From the NCBI RefSeq assembly GCF_000514775.1, contig NZ_AZWO01000008.1, positions 124,001 through 188,000 on the forward strand: a stretch of DNA of 64,000 nucleotides, in the 5' to 3' direction. Made by a program: the position numbers and the translations under genes. The stretch is from Salinispora pacifica CNR114 (GTDB taxonomy: Bacteria > Actinomycetota > Actinomycetes > Mycobacteriales > Micromonosporaceae). How positions within the stretch are numbered: the first letter of the stretch is position 1; every line of letters begins with the position of its first letter. Shown here piece after piece: positions 12,644 to 21,959 of this stretch. The notes under the pieces are model-generated. The model did not search any database and was not told where the DNA came from. It was given only the letters and a program-made list of their open reading frames with translations.

Positions 12644-12660
12644 GTTTGCCTTCGTTTGCC
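12644..12660 (-). promoter_or_regulatory. tandem GGCAAAC site before the Rv3235-like gene
   Basis: On the minus strand the sequence reads GGCAAACGAAGGCAAAC: two GGCAAAC words spaced exactly 10 bp (12654-12660 and 12644-12650), about 20 bases before the start codon. The same arrangement precedes the BldC-like gene. This is a candidate operator bound on one face of the helix. Confidence 0.55.
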
Positions 12661-12730
12661 TACGGCAGCCACGATTCTGGAGGACGAAAGAGGGGATGGT
12701 CAATGCCTGTGGATGAGGGGCGACGGCGGG

Positions 12731-12961
12731 CTACTCAGGCTCACGTTCGGCGAGCGGGTTGTCGCGAACCCACTCGGCGGTCTCCGTGTACTTGTGGTTG
12801 ATGTACTCCTCCAGCCGGGTACGCTCCACCCGCCACTGACCACGTCCGCCGATCTTGATCGCGGGCAGCTCACCGCTGCGTACCATGTGGTAGACCTGCG
12901 AGTCCGACACATTCAGCTCGGCGGCGACCTCGGACAGCAGCAGGAACCTCGGCTCCGCCAC
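12731..12961 (-). CDS. BldC-like MerR-type HTH DNA-binding protein
   Basis: About 76 aa. It consists almost wholly of a MerR/excisionase-type winged HTH: LLLSEVAAELNVSDSQVYHM (helices 1-2), then RSGELPAIKIGGRGQWRVER (wing). Small proteins of this kind include BldC, which binds direct repeats cooperatively as an asymmetric head-to-tail oligomer. A GTG at 12961 with GGGAG 5 bases upstream is preferred over the GTG at 12967. Its own upstream DNA and that of the Rv3235-like gene carry a 10-bp-phased GGCAAAC direct repeat, so autoregulation plus control of the neighbour is a reasonable inference. Confidence 0.8.
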   Translation of the reverse strand: MAEPRFLLLSEVAAELNVSDSQVYHMVRSGELPAIKIGGRGQWRVERTRLEEYINHKYTETAEWVRDNPLAEREPE

Positions 12962-12983
12962 GCACACTCCCGGAGTTGGCTAC

Positions 12984-13000
12984 GTTTGCCTTAGTTTGCC
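12984..13000 (-). promoter_or_regulatory. tandem GGCAAAC site before the BldC-like gene
   Basis: The minus strand reads GGCAAACTAAGGCAAAC with 10-bp phasing, ending about 22 bases before the GTG start. It is the second copy of the element at 12644-12660. Confidence 0.55.
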
Positions 13001-13175
13001 ACCAGCAGTCTCCCGAAGGCAGTGGGGTCCACCGCCCCACCGAGAGTGCGTCCGGAAACACACCGGGAACCCGACTTTCGTCGAGTCGGTCCGGGGTGTA
13101 TGACGGTCACGGCGTACGGCATGACCGGCGCCCCAGACCGGCATCCGCCGGTGGAGCTGAACCCAGGGAGAACCG

Positions 13176-13682
13176 GTGACCAATGAGCATGTCCGGGTGT
13201 ACGTCCCGGCGACCGTGCCGATGCTGACCCTGCTGCGGACCGCGGGGCTCCCCGCGGCCTCCGCGCACGCGGTCACCCCGGCGCTGCGCGAGTGGTACGC
13301 CGAGGGGGACGAGGAGGAGCTGGAGTACGTCGCGTTCACCCGGGCTGCCCAGGACGCGCTCCAACTCCTGCTGGCCGACGAGGAGGCGCCACGCCGCCGG
13401 GTCGTCGTCTCGGCTGATCTGCCCGCGGCGACGGTCGGACCGGGTGACGCGGACTCGGGAGCCAGCACGGTCGAGCTGGCCGGCCCGGTGCCCGTGGGGG
13501 CGGTGGCCGCCATTCACGTGGACGGGGTGGACGCGGTCAAGGATGTTGCCGCTGCGGCCCGGGTGGTGACCGATGCGCTCGGTGGTGATCCAGACGCGCA
13601 GTTCACCGTTGACGGCGCCGAAGACCATGAACTGGAGTGGTACGACCGCACGGAGCTGGACCAGCTTCTCGAACTGAGCTAG
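13176..13682 (+). CDS. conserved actinobacterial protein (DUF6912-like)
   Basis: 168 aa, acidic, no membrane segments or motif of known enzymes. The GTG at 13176 follows CAGGGAG. The N-terminus [15 protein letters not shown], the EEELEYVAF segment and the alternation of beta-like segments ([19 protein letters not shown]) look like the small uncharacterised family often called DUF6912; that assignment is from memory of the family and not certain. Function unknown. Confidence 0.6.
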   Translation: MTNEHVRVYVPATVPMLTLLRTAGLPAASAHAVTPALREWYAEGDEEELEYVAFTRAAQDALQLLLADEEAPRRRVVVSADLPAATVGPGDADSGASTVELAGPVPVGAVAAIHVDGVDAVKDVAAAARVVTDALGGDPDAQFTVDGAEDHELEWYDRTELDQLLELS

Positions 13683-13756
13683 CCCAGCCGCTCGACCTGG
13701 TTGGCCGCACCCGATCCGACCCGGCTGACGCCGAACGCCTTCCGGTTGGAGCGGGG

Positions 13757-14848
13757 CTATGCCCCATCCGGTTCCTCCTCGTCCAGCGGGGCCGGTCCGA
13801 GGGTGCGGCCGAAGGCAATCATCGCGGTCAGCGCGCCGACGAAGAGCACCCAGATCCCGTTGTCCACCCGTGAGGTGCCGAGAGCGGTCTGTGCCACGGC
13901 GTCCGCCTCGCTGAGCGCGCCAGCCAGGTCGAGCAGGCGCCGCCCGCCGACGCGCAGGATCACCTCGGCGACGAGTAGCAGCAGGCCGGGCCCGGCTCCG
14001 GCGATCAGGTAGGCCGGCCAGCGCAGAGTGTGCGGATCATTGCGGTGCGTCGCCGCTCGGCGTCGGGACCAGGTCAGGTAGCCGAAGGCCAACAGCCCCG
14101 CCACCAGACCGGCGAGCAGGGATTCGGTGCGGGAGACCCACTTCGCGGCGTTGAGCAGCGACTCCTGGGTCTCGCCGGCGCCGAAGAGGTCGAAGAGCGG
14201 GTCCCGGGCCCAGCTGAACGCCACGACGAAGACGAGCGTGCCGAGACCGGCGGCCACCACCGCGCCGATCACCGGGGCCGTCCGCGTCGCGGCGATGCCC
14301 CCGCCGATGATGGCGGCGGCGGCGGTGGTGCCGGCGATCACGTTGGTGGTGGCCGTGTCGGCGTAGGTCAGGTTGATGGCGAAGGCGGCGGCGAGCCCGA
14401 TCAGCAGCCCGCTGGCGACCGCCATGACAAAGCGCAGGGTGGCCCGGTCCCGACCCCGATGGGCGAGCAACTCCGCTCCGAACAGCGCGAAGGCGGTGCC
14501 GGCGACGAGCGCGGCAGAGATCACTCCGGGTAGGGCGAAGGCGGAGAGGCTGATCGCGGTGACTCCGGCCGCCGCCGAGTCGATCACCGCGCGGGTCGAC
14601 CAGAGCATGGCGGTCAGCCAGCCGAGCGCCAGCGGGCCGAGCATCGGCGCGCCGGGGGCGAGGAGGCCGGCCCTTGCCGGCGCCGTTGGCGTGCCGGTCG
14701 CGAGCGGGCTCGCTGCGGTCGGGTGCTCCGGGCTCGCTTCGTCCTGGTACTCCGAGCCTGCTCCGTCCGCGTCCGAGCTTGTCTCGTCCGGGTCCGGGCT
14801 CGCCTGCGTCGGCTCCGTGGTGGCGGAGTCGCCGGGCTGCTTCGTCAT
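13757..14848 (-). CDS. polytopic membrane protein of unknown function
   Basis: 363 aa from the ATG at 14848, which has AAGGGA upstream. Residues about 1-65 are a disordered Ser/Asp/Glu/Pro-rich cytoplasmic tail. After that come roughly eight hydrophobic segments (for example LSAFALPGVISAALVAGTAF, VIGAVVAAGLGTLVFVVAF, YLIAGAGPGLLLLVAEVIL). No transporter signature was recognised. Confidence 0.75.
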   Translation of the reverse strand: MTKQPGDSATTEPTQASPDPDETSSDADGAGSEYQDEASPEHPTAASPLATGTPTAPARAGLLAPGAPMLGPLALGWLTAMLWSTRAVIDSAAAGVTAISLSAFALPGVISAALVAGTAFALFGAELLAHRGRDRATLRFVMAVASGLLIGLAAAFAINLTYADTATTNVIAGTTAAAAIIGGGIAATRTAPVIGAVVAAGLGTLVFVVAFSWARDPLFDLFGAGETQESLLNAAKWVSRTESLLAGLVAGLLAFGYLTWSRRRAATHRNDPHTLRWPAYLIAGAGPGLLLLVAEVILRVGGRRLLDLAGALSEADAVAQTALGTSRVDNGIWVLFVGALTAMIAFGRTLGPAPLDEEEPDGA

Positions 14849-15118
14849 CGTTGTCCCTTCGACCGGCATTCGGCCTGCGGCGCGGCCGGTGGTTCACCGG
14901 CCCACCAGGGTACGCGTCCGTCGTCGTCGGCCCGGGATCCGTGTCGGTCGGTGCGCGGAGAGTTGGGTGGTGGGGAAAGGGGCCCAAACGTGGGAGTATC
15001 AGTCGAGGTCCCGCCGCCGTGTCTGGCCCCTGCGGCCCCGGTGTCTGGCGTCCGGCCACCCGGCCGACGCTCTGCGGGTCCGCTACCCCCGCTGCCCCGA
15101 ACGCCCAGGAGTTTTGTG

Positions 15119-16747
15119 ATGGACGCCGTCTTCTCCGTGCCCGAGCCCCGCAACGAGCCGGTACGCCCCTACGAGCCGGGGGACACCGACCGGGATCGGC
15201 TGCAACGGCGGCTGGTCGAGCTGGCCAGCGACCGGATCGACCTGCCGATGACCATCGCGGGCGAGCAACGGATGGCCGGCGGTGCCTCGATCGACGTGGT
15301 GCAGCCCCACCGACACGCGCACGTGCTGGGTGTCACCGGCCATGCCACCCACGACGACGCGCGGGCCGCGGTGCAGGCCGCCAAGGACGCGGCGCCTGAC
15401 TGGCGGGCGTTGCCGTTCGCAGAGCGGGCGGCGATCTTCCTGCGCGCCGCTGAGCTGCTCGCCGGGCCCTGGCGGGACACGCTGAACGCCGCCACAATGC
15501 TCGGCCAGTCGAAGACCGCGTTCCAGGCGGAGATCGACGCGGCCTGTGAATTCATCGACTTCCTTCGGTTCAACGTCCACTTCGCGCGCCGGCTCCTCGC
15601 CGAACAGCCCCTCTCCTCGTCCGGCACCTGGAACCGGTTCGACCACCGTCCGCTCGAGGGCTTCGTCTACGCGATCACCCCGTTCAACTTCACCGCGATC
15701 GCCGGCAACCTACCCACGGCGCCGGCCCTGCTCGGCAACACGGTGGTCTGGAAGCCGGCCCCCACCCAGCAGTTCGCCGCGCACTTCACGATGCGGCTCT
15801 TCGAGGCGGCGGGCCTGCCTCCCGGCGTGATCAACATGGTCACCGGGCGCGGCGAGGAGGTTTCCGACGTGGTGCTGACCGATCCCGACCTGGCCGGCAT
15901 CCATTTCACCGGCTCCACCAAGGTCTTCCAGCAGCTCTGGCGAACCGTCGGCGAGGAGATCGCCAACTACCGGACCTACCCGCGCCTGGTCGGCGAGACC
16001 GGCGGCAAGGACTTCGTGGTCGCCCACCCCAGCGCTGATCCGGACGCGCTGCACACCGCCCTGATCCGCGGCGCGTACGAGTACCAGGGTCAGAAGTGCT
16101 CCGCGGCCTCCCGCGCGTACATCCCGCGGTCGTTGTGGGCAGGTGGGCTGCGGGACCGGCTCGCTGCCACCGCGGAGGCGCTCACCTACGGCGACGTCAC
16201 CGACTTCAGTAACTTCGGTGGCGCCGTCATCGACGCCAAGGCGTACGCGCGGCACACCGCCGCCCTGAAGTTGATCTCAGGGGATGACTCGTGCCAGGTC
16301 GTCGCCGGCGGCACCGCCGACGACTCGGTCGGCTACTTCGTCCGGCCGACGCTCTTCGAGTGCACCGACGCCGCGCACGAAACCTTCACCACCGAGTACT
16401 TTGGGCCGATCCTCGGCGTGCACGTCTTCGACGACGCTCGCTTCGACGAGGTGGTCACCCAGGCCGAGTCGATCGCGCCGTACGCGTTGACCGGCGCCAT
16501 TTTCGCAACCGACCGGCAGGTGGTCGACCGGGTCGCCGAGCGGATGCGGTATGCGGCCGGCAACTTCTACATCAACGACAAGCCCACCGGTGCGGTGGTC
16601 GGTCAGCAGCCGTTCGGCGGCGCTCGCGCCAGTGGCACCAACGATAAGGCCGGCTCCTGGCAGAACCTGGTCCGATGGATGTCCCCTCGTACGATCAAAG
16701 AAACCTTCGTCCCGCCGACCGACCACACCTATCCCCACATGCGCTAA
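15119..16747 (+). CDS. pruA: L-glutamate gamma-semialdehyde dehydrogenase
   Basis: 542 aa NAD-dependent aldehyde dehydrogenase, second step of proline degradation (pyrroline-5-carboxylate to glutamate). The catalytic Cys lies in YQGQKCSAASRAY (about residue 326) and the general-base Glu in VGETGGKD (about 290). ITPFNFTAI and GSTKVFQQLW are typical of the PruA group. The frame is open upstream to 14723, but ATG 15119 has CAGGAG at the right spacing and gives the normal PruA length. No proline dehydrogenase gene is adjacent. Ends just before a terminator. Confidence 0.95.
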   Translation: MDAVFSVPEPRNEPVRPYEPGDTDRDRLQRRLVELASDRIDLPMTIAGEQRMAGGASIDVVQPHRHAHVLGVTGHATHDDARAAVQAAKDAAPDWRALPFAERAAIFLRAAELLAGPWRDTLNAATMLGQSKTAFQAEIDAACEFIDFLRFNVHFARRLLAEQPLSSSGTWNRFDHRPLEGFVYAITPFNFTAIAGNLPTAPALLGNTVVWKPAPTQQFAAHFTMRLFEAAGLPPGVINMVTGRGEEVSDVVLTDPDLAGIHFTGSTKVFQQLWRTVGEEIANYRTYPRLVGETGGKDFVVAHPSADPDALHTALIRGAYEYQGQKCSAASRAYIPRSLWAGGLRDRLAATAEALTYGDVTDFSNFGGAVIDAKAYARHTAALKLISGDDSCQVVAGGTADDSVGYFVRPTLFECTDAAHETFTTEYFGPILGVHVFDDARFDEVVTQAESIAPYALTGAIFATDRQVVDRVAERMRYAAGNFYINDKPTGAVVGQQPFGGARASGTNDKAGSWQNLVRWMSPRTIKETFVPPTDHTYPHMR

Positions 16748-16751
16748 CCAG

Positions 16752-16800
16752 AAGGACCCCTTCGCTACGTCGACCGCCCGGCTTGGGGGAGGGGTCCTTT
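16752..16800 (+). terminator. terminator after pruA
   Basis: Inverted repeat AAGGACCCCT ... AGGGGTCCTTT with a T-run at the end. Confidence 0.85.
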
Positions 16801-16902
16801 CATCCACTCCATATCGATAGACAGTGCACATAGGAAGCCCTTACGGGTGGCGAAAAGGTGAAATCCTGGACGCCGCGACTGCAAAGTGGCAGCGTGGGAG
16901 TC

Positions 16903-17418
16903 ATGGCGGATTCCGGAGTCAATCCCACGGCGGCGGCCCTGCTCGGGCTGCTTCACGAGGGCCCGATGACAGGTGGTCAACTGATGGCCGCCGCCGAGCG
17001 CCGATTGGCGCCGTACTGGTCAATGACCCGCAGCCAGGTCTACCGAGAGCTGCCCGTGCTGGCCGAAAAGGGGCTGGTGCGGCTCGGTAAACCAGGGCCG
17101 CGGATGAGTCAGCCGTATGCGATCACCGCTGCGGGTAAACGGACCTTCTCCCGATGGCTGACGGAGGAGCCCGGTCGGGACACCATTCGAAACCCGATCG
17201 CGCTGCGGTTCGCCTTCGGGAACCTGCACTCGGCCAGCCAGCTCAAGAACCTTCAGACAGCTGCGAACGAGTACCACACCGAGGCCTTGGCCCGGGTTCG
17301 GGAGCAGGTAAAGAATGCGAAGAAGGAAGGCGAGACGTACGACGCCAGCGCCTTGGAGTTCGCCGTCGCCTACCACAAGGCCGCCCTGTCCTGGCTCAAG
17401 TCCGCCCAGGTCGGCTGA
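16903..17418 (+). CDS. PadR family transcriptional regulator
   Basis: 171 aa. The PadR winged HTH occupies about 8-85, with [36 protein letters not shown] and the wing ending YAITAAGK. A helical C-terminal dimerisation region follows (about 95-170). The ATG at 16903 follows GTGGGAG; an in-frame start at 16858 is less likely. A TATCGATA palindrome about 90 bases upstream may be an operator. Effector and targets unknown. Confidence 0.85.
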   Translation: MADSGVNPTAAALLGLLHEGPMTGGQLMAAAERRLAPYWSMTRSQVYRELPVLAEKGLVRLGKPGPRMSQPYAITAAGKRTFSRWLTEEPGRDTIRNPIALRFAFGNLHSASQLKNLQTAANEYHTEALARVREQVKNAKKEGETYDASALEFAVAYHKAALSWLKSAQVG

Positions 17419-17612
17419 CCCGGCGGTTGCCCCCGGGCCTGGGCGCAGGTGGCCCCAGGTCCGGAAGACTCTGCCCCGGATCTGGCCGGCCCGGAGAAAG
17501 ACCCGCCTCGGCCGCGGGGTGGCTGTGGCGTGGGCTGCGGGGCCGCCGGCTCGCGCCTGCACGCGGGGCTCGTTTCCGCTGCGCCTGCGCCCGCAAGCTT
17601 GCCCCTGCTCCC

Positions 17613-17794
17613 GCAAGCTCGCTCCTCGCCCGCGCTGGGTTTGTTCGGCGCAGGCTGCGGGGCTCGCAAGCTCGCTCCTCGCCCGCGCTGGGTTTGTTCG
17701 GCGCAGGCTGCGGGGCTCGCAAGCTCGCTCCTCGCCCGCGCTGGGTTTGTTCGGCGCAGGCTGCGGGGCTCGCAAGCTCGCTCCTCGCCCGCGC
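17613..17794 (+). repeat. 53-bp minisatellite upstream of prfB
   Basis: Three full, essentially identical 53-base copies start at 17613, 17666 and 17719. A 23-base partial fourth copy (17772-17794) runs almost up to the prfB start at 17811. Each unit starts GCAAGCTCGCTCCTCGCC and contains GGGTTTGTTCGGCGCAGG. Upstream (17593-17612) lies a degenerate half unit. The 392-base gap 17419-17810 holds no recognisable gene; frames open through it only because the repeat lacks stop codons. Confidence 0.95.
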
Positions 17795-17810
17795 AGTAGT
17801 CTTGTCTGTC

Positions 17811-18932
17811 GTGACCGATGCCGACTACGCCGAACAGCTCAAGGACCTCGACGCCACTCTTCGCAACATCGAGTCGGTGCTCGACATCGACCGGCTGCGG
17901 GCGGACAAGGCCCGTCTGGAGGAGGCCGCCTCCGCCCCCGACCTCTGGGACGACCAGGCCCGGGCGCAACAGGTCACCTCACAGCTGTCGTACGTGAATG
18001 GGGAGATCAACAAGCTCGCGGAGCTTCGTTCTCGCCTCGAAGACGCCAAGGTGCTGCTGGAACTGGCCGAGGCGGAGTCCGACCCGGGTGCCTTCGCCGA
18101 GGTCGAGACGGAGGTTGCCGGGCTGGCCAAGGCCATCGACGAGATGGAGGTCCGCACCCTGCTCTCCGGTGAGTACGACTCCCGGGAGGCGCTGGTGGCG
18201 ATCCGCGCCGGTGCCGGCGGCGTGGACGCGGCGGACTTCGCCGAGATGCTGCTGCGGATGTACCTGCGCTGGGCCGAGCGGCACGGCTACCCCACCGAGG
18301 TCTACGAGACCTCCTACGCCGAGGAGGCCGGGCTCAAGTCGGCCACCTTCACGGTCAAGGTGCCGTACGCGTACGGCACGCTCAGCGTCGAGTCGGGTAC
18401 CCACCGGCTGGTCCGGATCAGCCCCTTCGACAATCAGGGCCGGCGGCAGACCAGCTTCGCCGGGGTCGAGGTGCTCCCGGTGGTGGAACAGACCGATCAC
18501 ATCGACATTCCCGAGAACGAGATGCGCTTTGATGTCTACCGGTCGTCCGGCCCCGGCGGGCAGAGCGTGAACACGACCGACTCGGCGGTGCGGATCACCC
18601 ACATACCGACCGGCATCGTGGTCACCTGTCAGAACGAGAAGTCCCAGCTGCAGAACAAGGCGTCCGCGCTGCGCGTCCTCCAGGCCCGACTCTTGGAGCG
18701 GAAGCGCCAAGAGGAGCAGGCCAAGCTCCAGGGCCTGAAGACCGACGCCGCCGGCTCCTGGGGTGACCAGATGCGTTCGTACGTCCTGCATCCGTACCAG
18801 ATGGTGAAGGACCTTCGAACGGAGCAGGAGACCGGGACACCCTCCGCGGTCTTCGATGGCGAGTTGGACGCCTTCATTGAGGCCGGTATCCGGTGGCGAA
18901 AGCAACAGCAGCTTGCTGATGACAAAGCGTGA
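17811..18932 (+). CDS. prfB: peptide chain release factor 2
   Basis: 373 aa RF2, which recognises UGA/UAA and triggers peptide release. The stop-codon recognition tripeptide is SPF in [11 protein letters not shown], and the catalytic GGQ is in [17 protein letters not shown]. The frame is continuous: unlike E. coli prfB there is no internal UGA programmed frameshift. The frame stays open upstream through the minisatellite, but GTG 17811 gives the family N-terminus [16 protein letters not shown]. Directly upstream of the ftsEX promoter. Confidence 0.95.
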   Translation: MTDADYAEQLKDLDATLRNIESVLDIDRLRADKARLEEAASAPDLWDDQARAQQVTSQLSYVNGEINKLAELRSRLEDAKVLLELAEAESDPGAFAEVETEVAGLAKAIDEMEVRTLLSGEYDSREALVAIRAGAGGVDAADFAEMLLRMYLRWAERHGYPTEVYETSYAEEAGLKSATFTVKVPYAYGTLSVESGTHRLVRISPFDNQGRRQTSFAGVEVLPVVEQTDHIDIPENEMRFDVYRSSGPGGQSVNTTDSAVRITHIPTGIVVTCQNEKSQLQNKASALRVLQARLLERKRQEEQAKLQGLKTDAAGSWGDQMRSYVLHPYQMVKDLRTEQETGTPSAVFDGELDAFIEAGIRWRKQQQLADDKA

Positions 18933-19014
18933 CCGATCATGGGCGCAGCGCACCATCGAAAATCGTGAGTGCTGGCAGATCGACGACGTGCCCGGAATTT
19001 GAGGGGCGCGGGAT

Positions 19015-19042
19015 TTGGCACATCTGTTACACCGCGTAGACT
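19015..19042 (+). promoter_or_regulatory. ftsE promoter, probably leaderless transcript
   Basis: TTGGCA (19015-19020), a 16-base spacer and TAGACT (19037-19042) form a good sigma-70-type promoter. The GTG of ftsE at 19051 lies 8 bases after the -10, and no Shine-Dalgarno is visible. Transcription would start at or next to the start codon. Confidence 0.6.
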
Positions 19043-19050
19043 CACGACCC

Positions 19051-19731
19051 GTGATTCAGCTTGAGCAAGTGACGAAGACGTACCCGAAGGCGTCCCGGCC
19101 TTCGCTCGACAACGTGTCCGTCGCGATCGAGAAGGGCGAGTTCGTCTTCTTCATCGGCCCATCCGGCTCCGGCAAGTCCACCATCATCAAGATGCTGCTA
19201 CACGAGGTTGCGCCCAATAAGGGACGGATCGTCGTGAACGGCAAGGATGTCACGTCGATGCGCTCCTGGAAGCGGCCCGCCTTCCGGCGCTCGATCGGCT
19301 GCGTGTTCCAGGACTTCCGGCTGCTACCGAACCGCACCGCCTACGAGAACGTGGCGTTCGCGCTCGAGGTGATCGGCAAAACCAAGGCGGTTGCCCGCCG
19401 GGTGGTACCGGAGGTGCTGGAGCTGGTCGGGCTGGGTGGCAAGGAGCACCGCTACCCGCAGGAGCTCTCCGGTGGTGAGCAGCAGCGGGTGGCGGTCGCG
19501 CGAGCGTTCGTGAACCGTCCGCTGATCCTGCTCGCGGACGAGCCGACCGGAAACCTCGACCCGGACACCTCCATCGAGATCATGCGTTTGTTGGACCGGA
19601 TCAACCGCACCGGTACGACCGTCGTGATGGTCACCCACGACTCGAACATCGTGAACCAGATGCGCCGCCGGGTCATCGAGATTGAGAGCGGCCGGATCGT
19701 CCGCGACCAGGCTCGCGGCGTCTACGGGTGA
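19051..19731 (+). CDS. ftsE: cell division ATP-binding protein FtsE
   Basis: 226 aa ABC ATPase that with FtsX controls peptidoglycan hydrolases at the septum. Walker A is GPSGSGKST, the Q-loop is in [10 protein letters not shown], the signature is [14 protein letters not shown], Walker B is [11 protein letters not shown] and the switch His is in [11 protein letters not shown] 19051 is chosen because [12 protein letters not shown] is the family N-terminus; a longer frame to 19015 would run through the promoter. Confidence 0.96.
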   Translation: MIQLEQVTKTYPKASRPSLDNVSVAIEKGEFVFFIGPSGSGKSTIIKMLLHEVAPNKGRIVVNGKDVTSMRSWKRPAFRRSIGCVFQDFRLLPNRTAYENVAFALEVIGKTKAVARRVVPEVLELVGLGGKEHRYPQELSGGEQQRVAVARAFVNRPLILLADEPTGNLDPDTSIEIMRLLDRINRTGTTVVMVTHDSNIVNQMRRRVIEIESGRIVRDQARGVYG

Positions 19732-19789
19732 GCCGGCGCTCCACCTCGACTGACGACCACCACCTGCCGGAGACGCGGAGGAATCTTCG

Positions 19790-20665
19790 ATGCGCTTGAA
19801 ATACGTCCTGTCCGAGGTCCTGGTCGGACTGTGGCGCAACGTGACCATGACCATCGCAATGATCATTACGATGGCGGTCTCGCTGACCATGCTCGGCGCG
19901 AGCGGTCTGATCTACGTCAAGGTCGCCGAGATGAAGGAGCTGTACTTCGAGAACATCGAGGTCTCGATCTTCCTGGAGACCGAGGTCACCGAGGAACAGA
20001 AGACAGCGATCCAGGCCAAGCTGGATGCCGACCCGCTGATCGAGAGCGTCACGTACGTCAACAAAGAAGAGGCGTACGAGATTGTCGAGGAGATCTTTCG
20101 GGACTCCCCGGACCTGCTCAGTGCGATCGGTCCGGAGGTGCTGCCGGAGTCGTACCGGCTGAAGCTGGTGAACCCGCAGGAGTACCAGGCGATCGGGGAG
20201 CAGTACGCCGAGATTGAGGGCGTCGACCAGGTGATCGACAAGTCCAGCGTACTCGACAAGATCTTCAAACTCTTCTCCGCCGGTCAGAATATCGCCCTCG
20301 TCGCGGCGATCGCGATGGCTGTCGCCGCCCTGCTCCTGGTCGCCAACACGATCCAGGTCGCCGCCTACAGCAAGCGGCGCGAGGTCGCGGTGATGAAGCT
20401 CGTCGGCGCGTCGAACTGGTTCATCCAGGCGCCCTTCGTCCTGGAAGCCGTGGTCGCCGGCCTGATCGGATCCCTACTCGGCCTCGGCGCCCTCGCCGGG
20501 CTGAAGGTCTTCCTCTTCGACGGCGCACTGCGCGCCCTCCAGGGGCTCTTCGCACCGGTCAGCTGGGGTGAGGTGCTGCTGGCCTTCCCCCTGATGGCCG
20601 CCGTCGGAGCTCTGATCAGCGCGATCACCGCCTGGGTCACGCTCCGCTTCTACCTGCGGGTCTAG
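19790..20665 (+). CDS. ftsX: cell division protein FtsX
   Basis: 291 aa membrane partner of FtsE. There is one N-terminal membrane segment (about 20-42), an extracytoplasmic domain of about 120 residues (YFENIEVSIFLETEVTEEQK onwards) and three C-terminal membrane segments with the permease-like region YSKRREVAVMKLVGASNWFI. ATG 19790 follows GCGGAGGAA. It follows ftsE by 58 bases and ends before a strong terminator. Confidence 0.96.
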   Translation: MRLKYVLSEVLVGLWRNVTMTIAMIITMAVSLTMLGASGLIYVKVAEMKELYFENIEVSIFLETEVTEEQKTAIQAKLDADPLIESVTYVNKEEAYEIVEEIFRDSPDLLSAIGPEVLPESYRLKLVNPQEYQAIGEQYAEIEGVDQVIDKSSVLDKIFKLFSAGQNIALVAAIAMAVAALLLVANTIQVAAYSKRREVAVMKLVGASNWFIQAPFVLEAVVAGLIGSLLGLGALAGLKVFLFDGALRALQGLFAPVSWGEVLLAFPLMAAVGALISAITAWVTLRFYLRV

Positions 20666-20710
20666 TGCCCGCCGGGCGGCCGCTGGGGCCGCCCGCGCAC
20701 CCTGTCGGCC

Positions 20711-20754
20711 AAGGGCTCCCCCGCACCGGAAATAATCGGCGCGGGGGAGCCCTT
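20711..20754 (+). terminator. terminator after ftsX
   Basis: Perfect 14-bp stem AAGGGCTCCCCCGC / GCGGGGGAGCCCTT with a 16-base loop, ending in TTGTCC. Confidence 0.85.
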
Positions 20755-20780
20755 GTCCTCCGGTAGGATGATCGCCGCTG

Positions 20781-20835
20781 TCGACCCAAGGGGCGCAGCG
20801 ACCAGGCTGTTCGACCCAGGGACGCAGCGATCAGG
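20781..20835 (+). repeat. 30-base-period direct repeat in the smpB leader
   Basis: Two near-identical copies beginning TCGACCCA and containing CGCAGCGA(C/T)CAGG (20781-20806 and 20811-20835) lie between the ftsX terminator and the smpB ribosome binding site. Confidence 0.7.
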
Positions 20836-20851
20836 AAGGGAGGTGGCGCCG

Positions 20852-21331
20852 ATGCCACGGGAGAAGGGGCGGAAGGTCGTCGCCTCCAACCGGAAGGCCC
20901 GCCACGACTACGCGATCCTCGACACCTACGAGGCGGGGATGGCGTTGACCGGCACCGAGGTCAAGTCGCTGCGGGCGGGGCGGGCGTCGCTGGTGGACGC
21001 CTTCGCCCAGGAACGCAACGGCGAGCTCTATCTGCACGGGATGCACATCCCGGAGTACGTGCAGGGCACTTGGACCAACCACGAGCCCCGACGCACCCGC
21101 AAACTACTGCTCAACCGCATCGAGATCGACCGGCTGATCGGCAAGACCCGGGAGAGTGGGCTCACGATCGTCCCGCTGCAGGTCTACTTCTCCGACGGCT
21201 GGGCCAAGGTCGAGATCGGCGTCGCCAAGGGCAAGAAGTCGTACGACAAGCGGCAGGACCTCGCCAAGCGGGACGCGCAACGGGAGATCGCCCGGGCCGC
21301 CGGTCGGCGGGGCAAGGGGATGGAAGACTGA
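20852..21331 (+). CDS. smpB: tmRNA-binding protein SmpB
   Basis: 159 aa partner of tmRNA in trans-translation. It begins [20 protein letters not shown], with the OB-fold core [20 protein letters not shown] and the basic C-terminal tail that enters the ribosomal A site ([20 protein letters not shown]). ATG 20852 has a strong GGAAGGGAGG upstream; the frame is open further left but without family sequence. Its RNA partner ssrA follows 83 bases downstream. Confidence 0.96.
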   Translation: MPREKGRKVVASNRKARHDYAILDTYEAGMALTGTEVKSLRAGRASLVDAFAQERNGELYLHGMHIPEYVQGTWTNHEPRRTRKLLLNRIEIDRLIGKTRESGLTIVPLQVYFSDGWAKVEIGVAKGKKSYDKRQDLAKRDAQREIARAAGRRGKGMED

Positions 21332-21414
21332 GCTGACGCCCGGCTGGGGCGGGATGAAACCCGTTGCGTCAGGCGTTAGGCTTATCGGTGCCGCCAACAG
21401 GGGCGGCCCGTCGA

Positions 21415-21790
21415 GGGGGTGACTGGTTTCGACTTCGTACGTTGCGGCAGGGGAAGCGAGCCGAGGAAGCCAACGTCGTCTCGGAAATCGTTCGTTGGAA
21501 AACAATAAGCGCCAAGCAGAATCGCGCTGACTTCGCTCTCGCCGCCTGAGGCGAGTAGCAAGTCTGTCGGCCTGGGAGTGCCTTCGACCCAGTTAGCCGG
21601 CATCAGCTAGGAGGCTGGCCAATCGGCCCCGGTCGCGGGGGCCGTGCGGCGAGATTAATCAGCGACTGGGCCCGTCACACCGACTCGCTCGCGTGATCGG
21701 AGGGGCCGAGTAGAGGCACAGCGAGCTGCGCTCGGAGAAGCCCTGGCAAGGCGGCGAAGGACCCGGGTTCGATTCCCGGCACCTCCACCA
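21415..21790 (+). ncRNA. ssrA: transfer-messenger RNA
   Basis: 376 bases. The 5' end GGGGGTG pairs with CACCTCC at the 3' end (one G-U pair), followed by A and an encoded CCA (21790). GACTGGTTTCGAC at the start and GGGTTCGATTCCC of the T arm are typical. The tag reading frame is 21511-21549 and encodes AKQNRADFALAA before TGA, a normal proteolysis tag ending ALAA. smpB lies immediately upstream. Confidence 0.96.
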
Positions 21791-21797
21791 CCTGGCC

Positions 21798-21831
21798 GAC
21801 GCGCCCCGGTCCACCCGGACCGGGGCGCGTC
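21798..21831 (+). terminator. terminator after ssrA
   Basis: Perfect 15-bp stem (arm GACGCGCCCCGGTCC, 4-base loop) followed by GGCGTTTCT. Confidence 0.85.
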
Positions 21832-21883
21832 GGCGTTTCTGGCCTCGAACCTCCGTGCCGCCGGGTACCACCAGGCCCGGCGA

Positions 21884-21944
21884 CGAGTGCCACCGATGGA
21901 TGGGAACGAGTGCCACCGGTGGACGGGAACCAGTGCGCGGTGGC
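21884..21944 (+). repeat. 23-bp tandem repeat before a lipoprotein gene
   Basis: CGAGTGCCACCG(A/G)TGGA(T/C)GGGAA occurs at 21884 and 21907, with a decayed third copy from 21930. It lies just before the start codon at 21960. Confidence 0.75.
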
Positions 21945-21959
21945 GGGCGTCGGAAGAGT

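Noticed and set aside
17613..17794. Possible CRISPR array
   Set aside because: Copies are directly adjacent without unique spacers, and no cas genes are present. It is a minisatellite.
17811..17900. Programmed frameshift in prfB
   Set aside because: The reading frame from GTG 17811 is continuous through the family N-terminus; there is no internal in-frame TGA as in E. coli.
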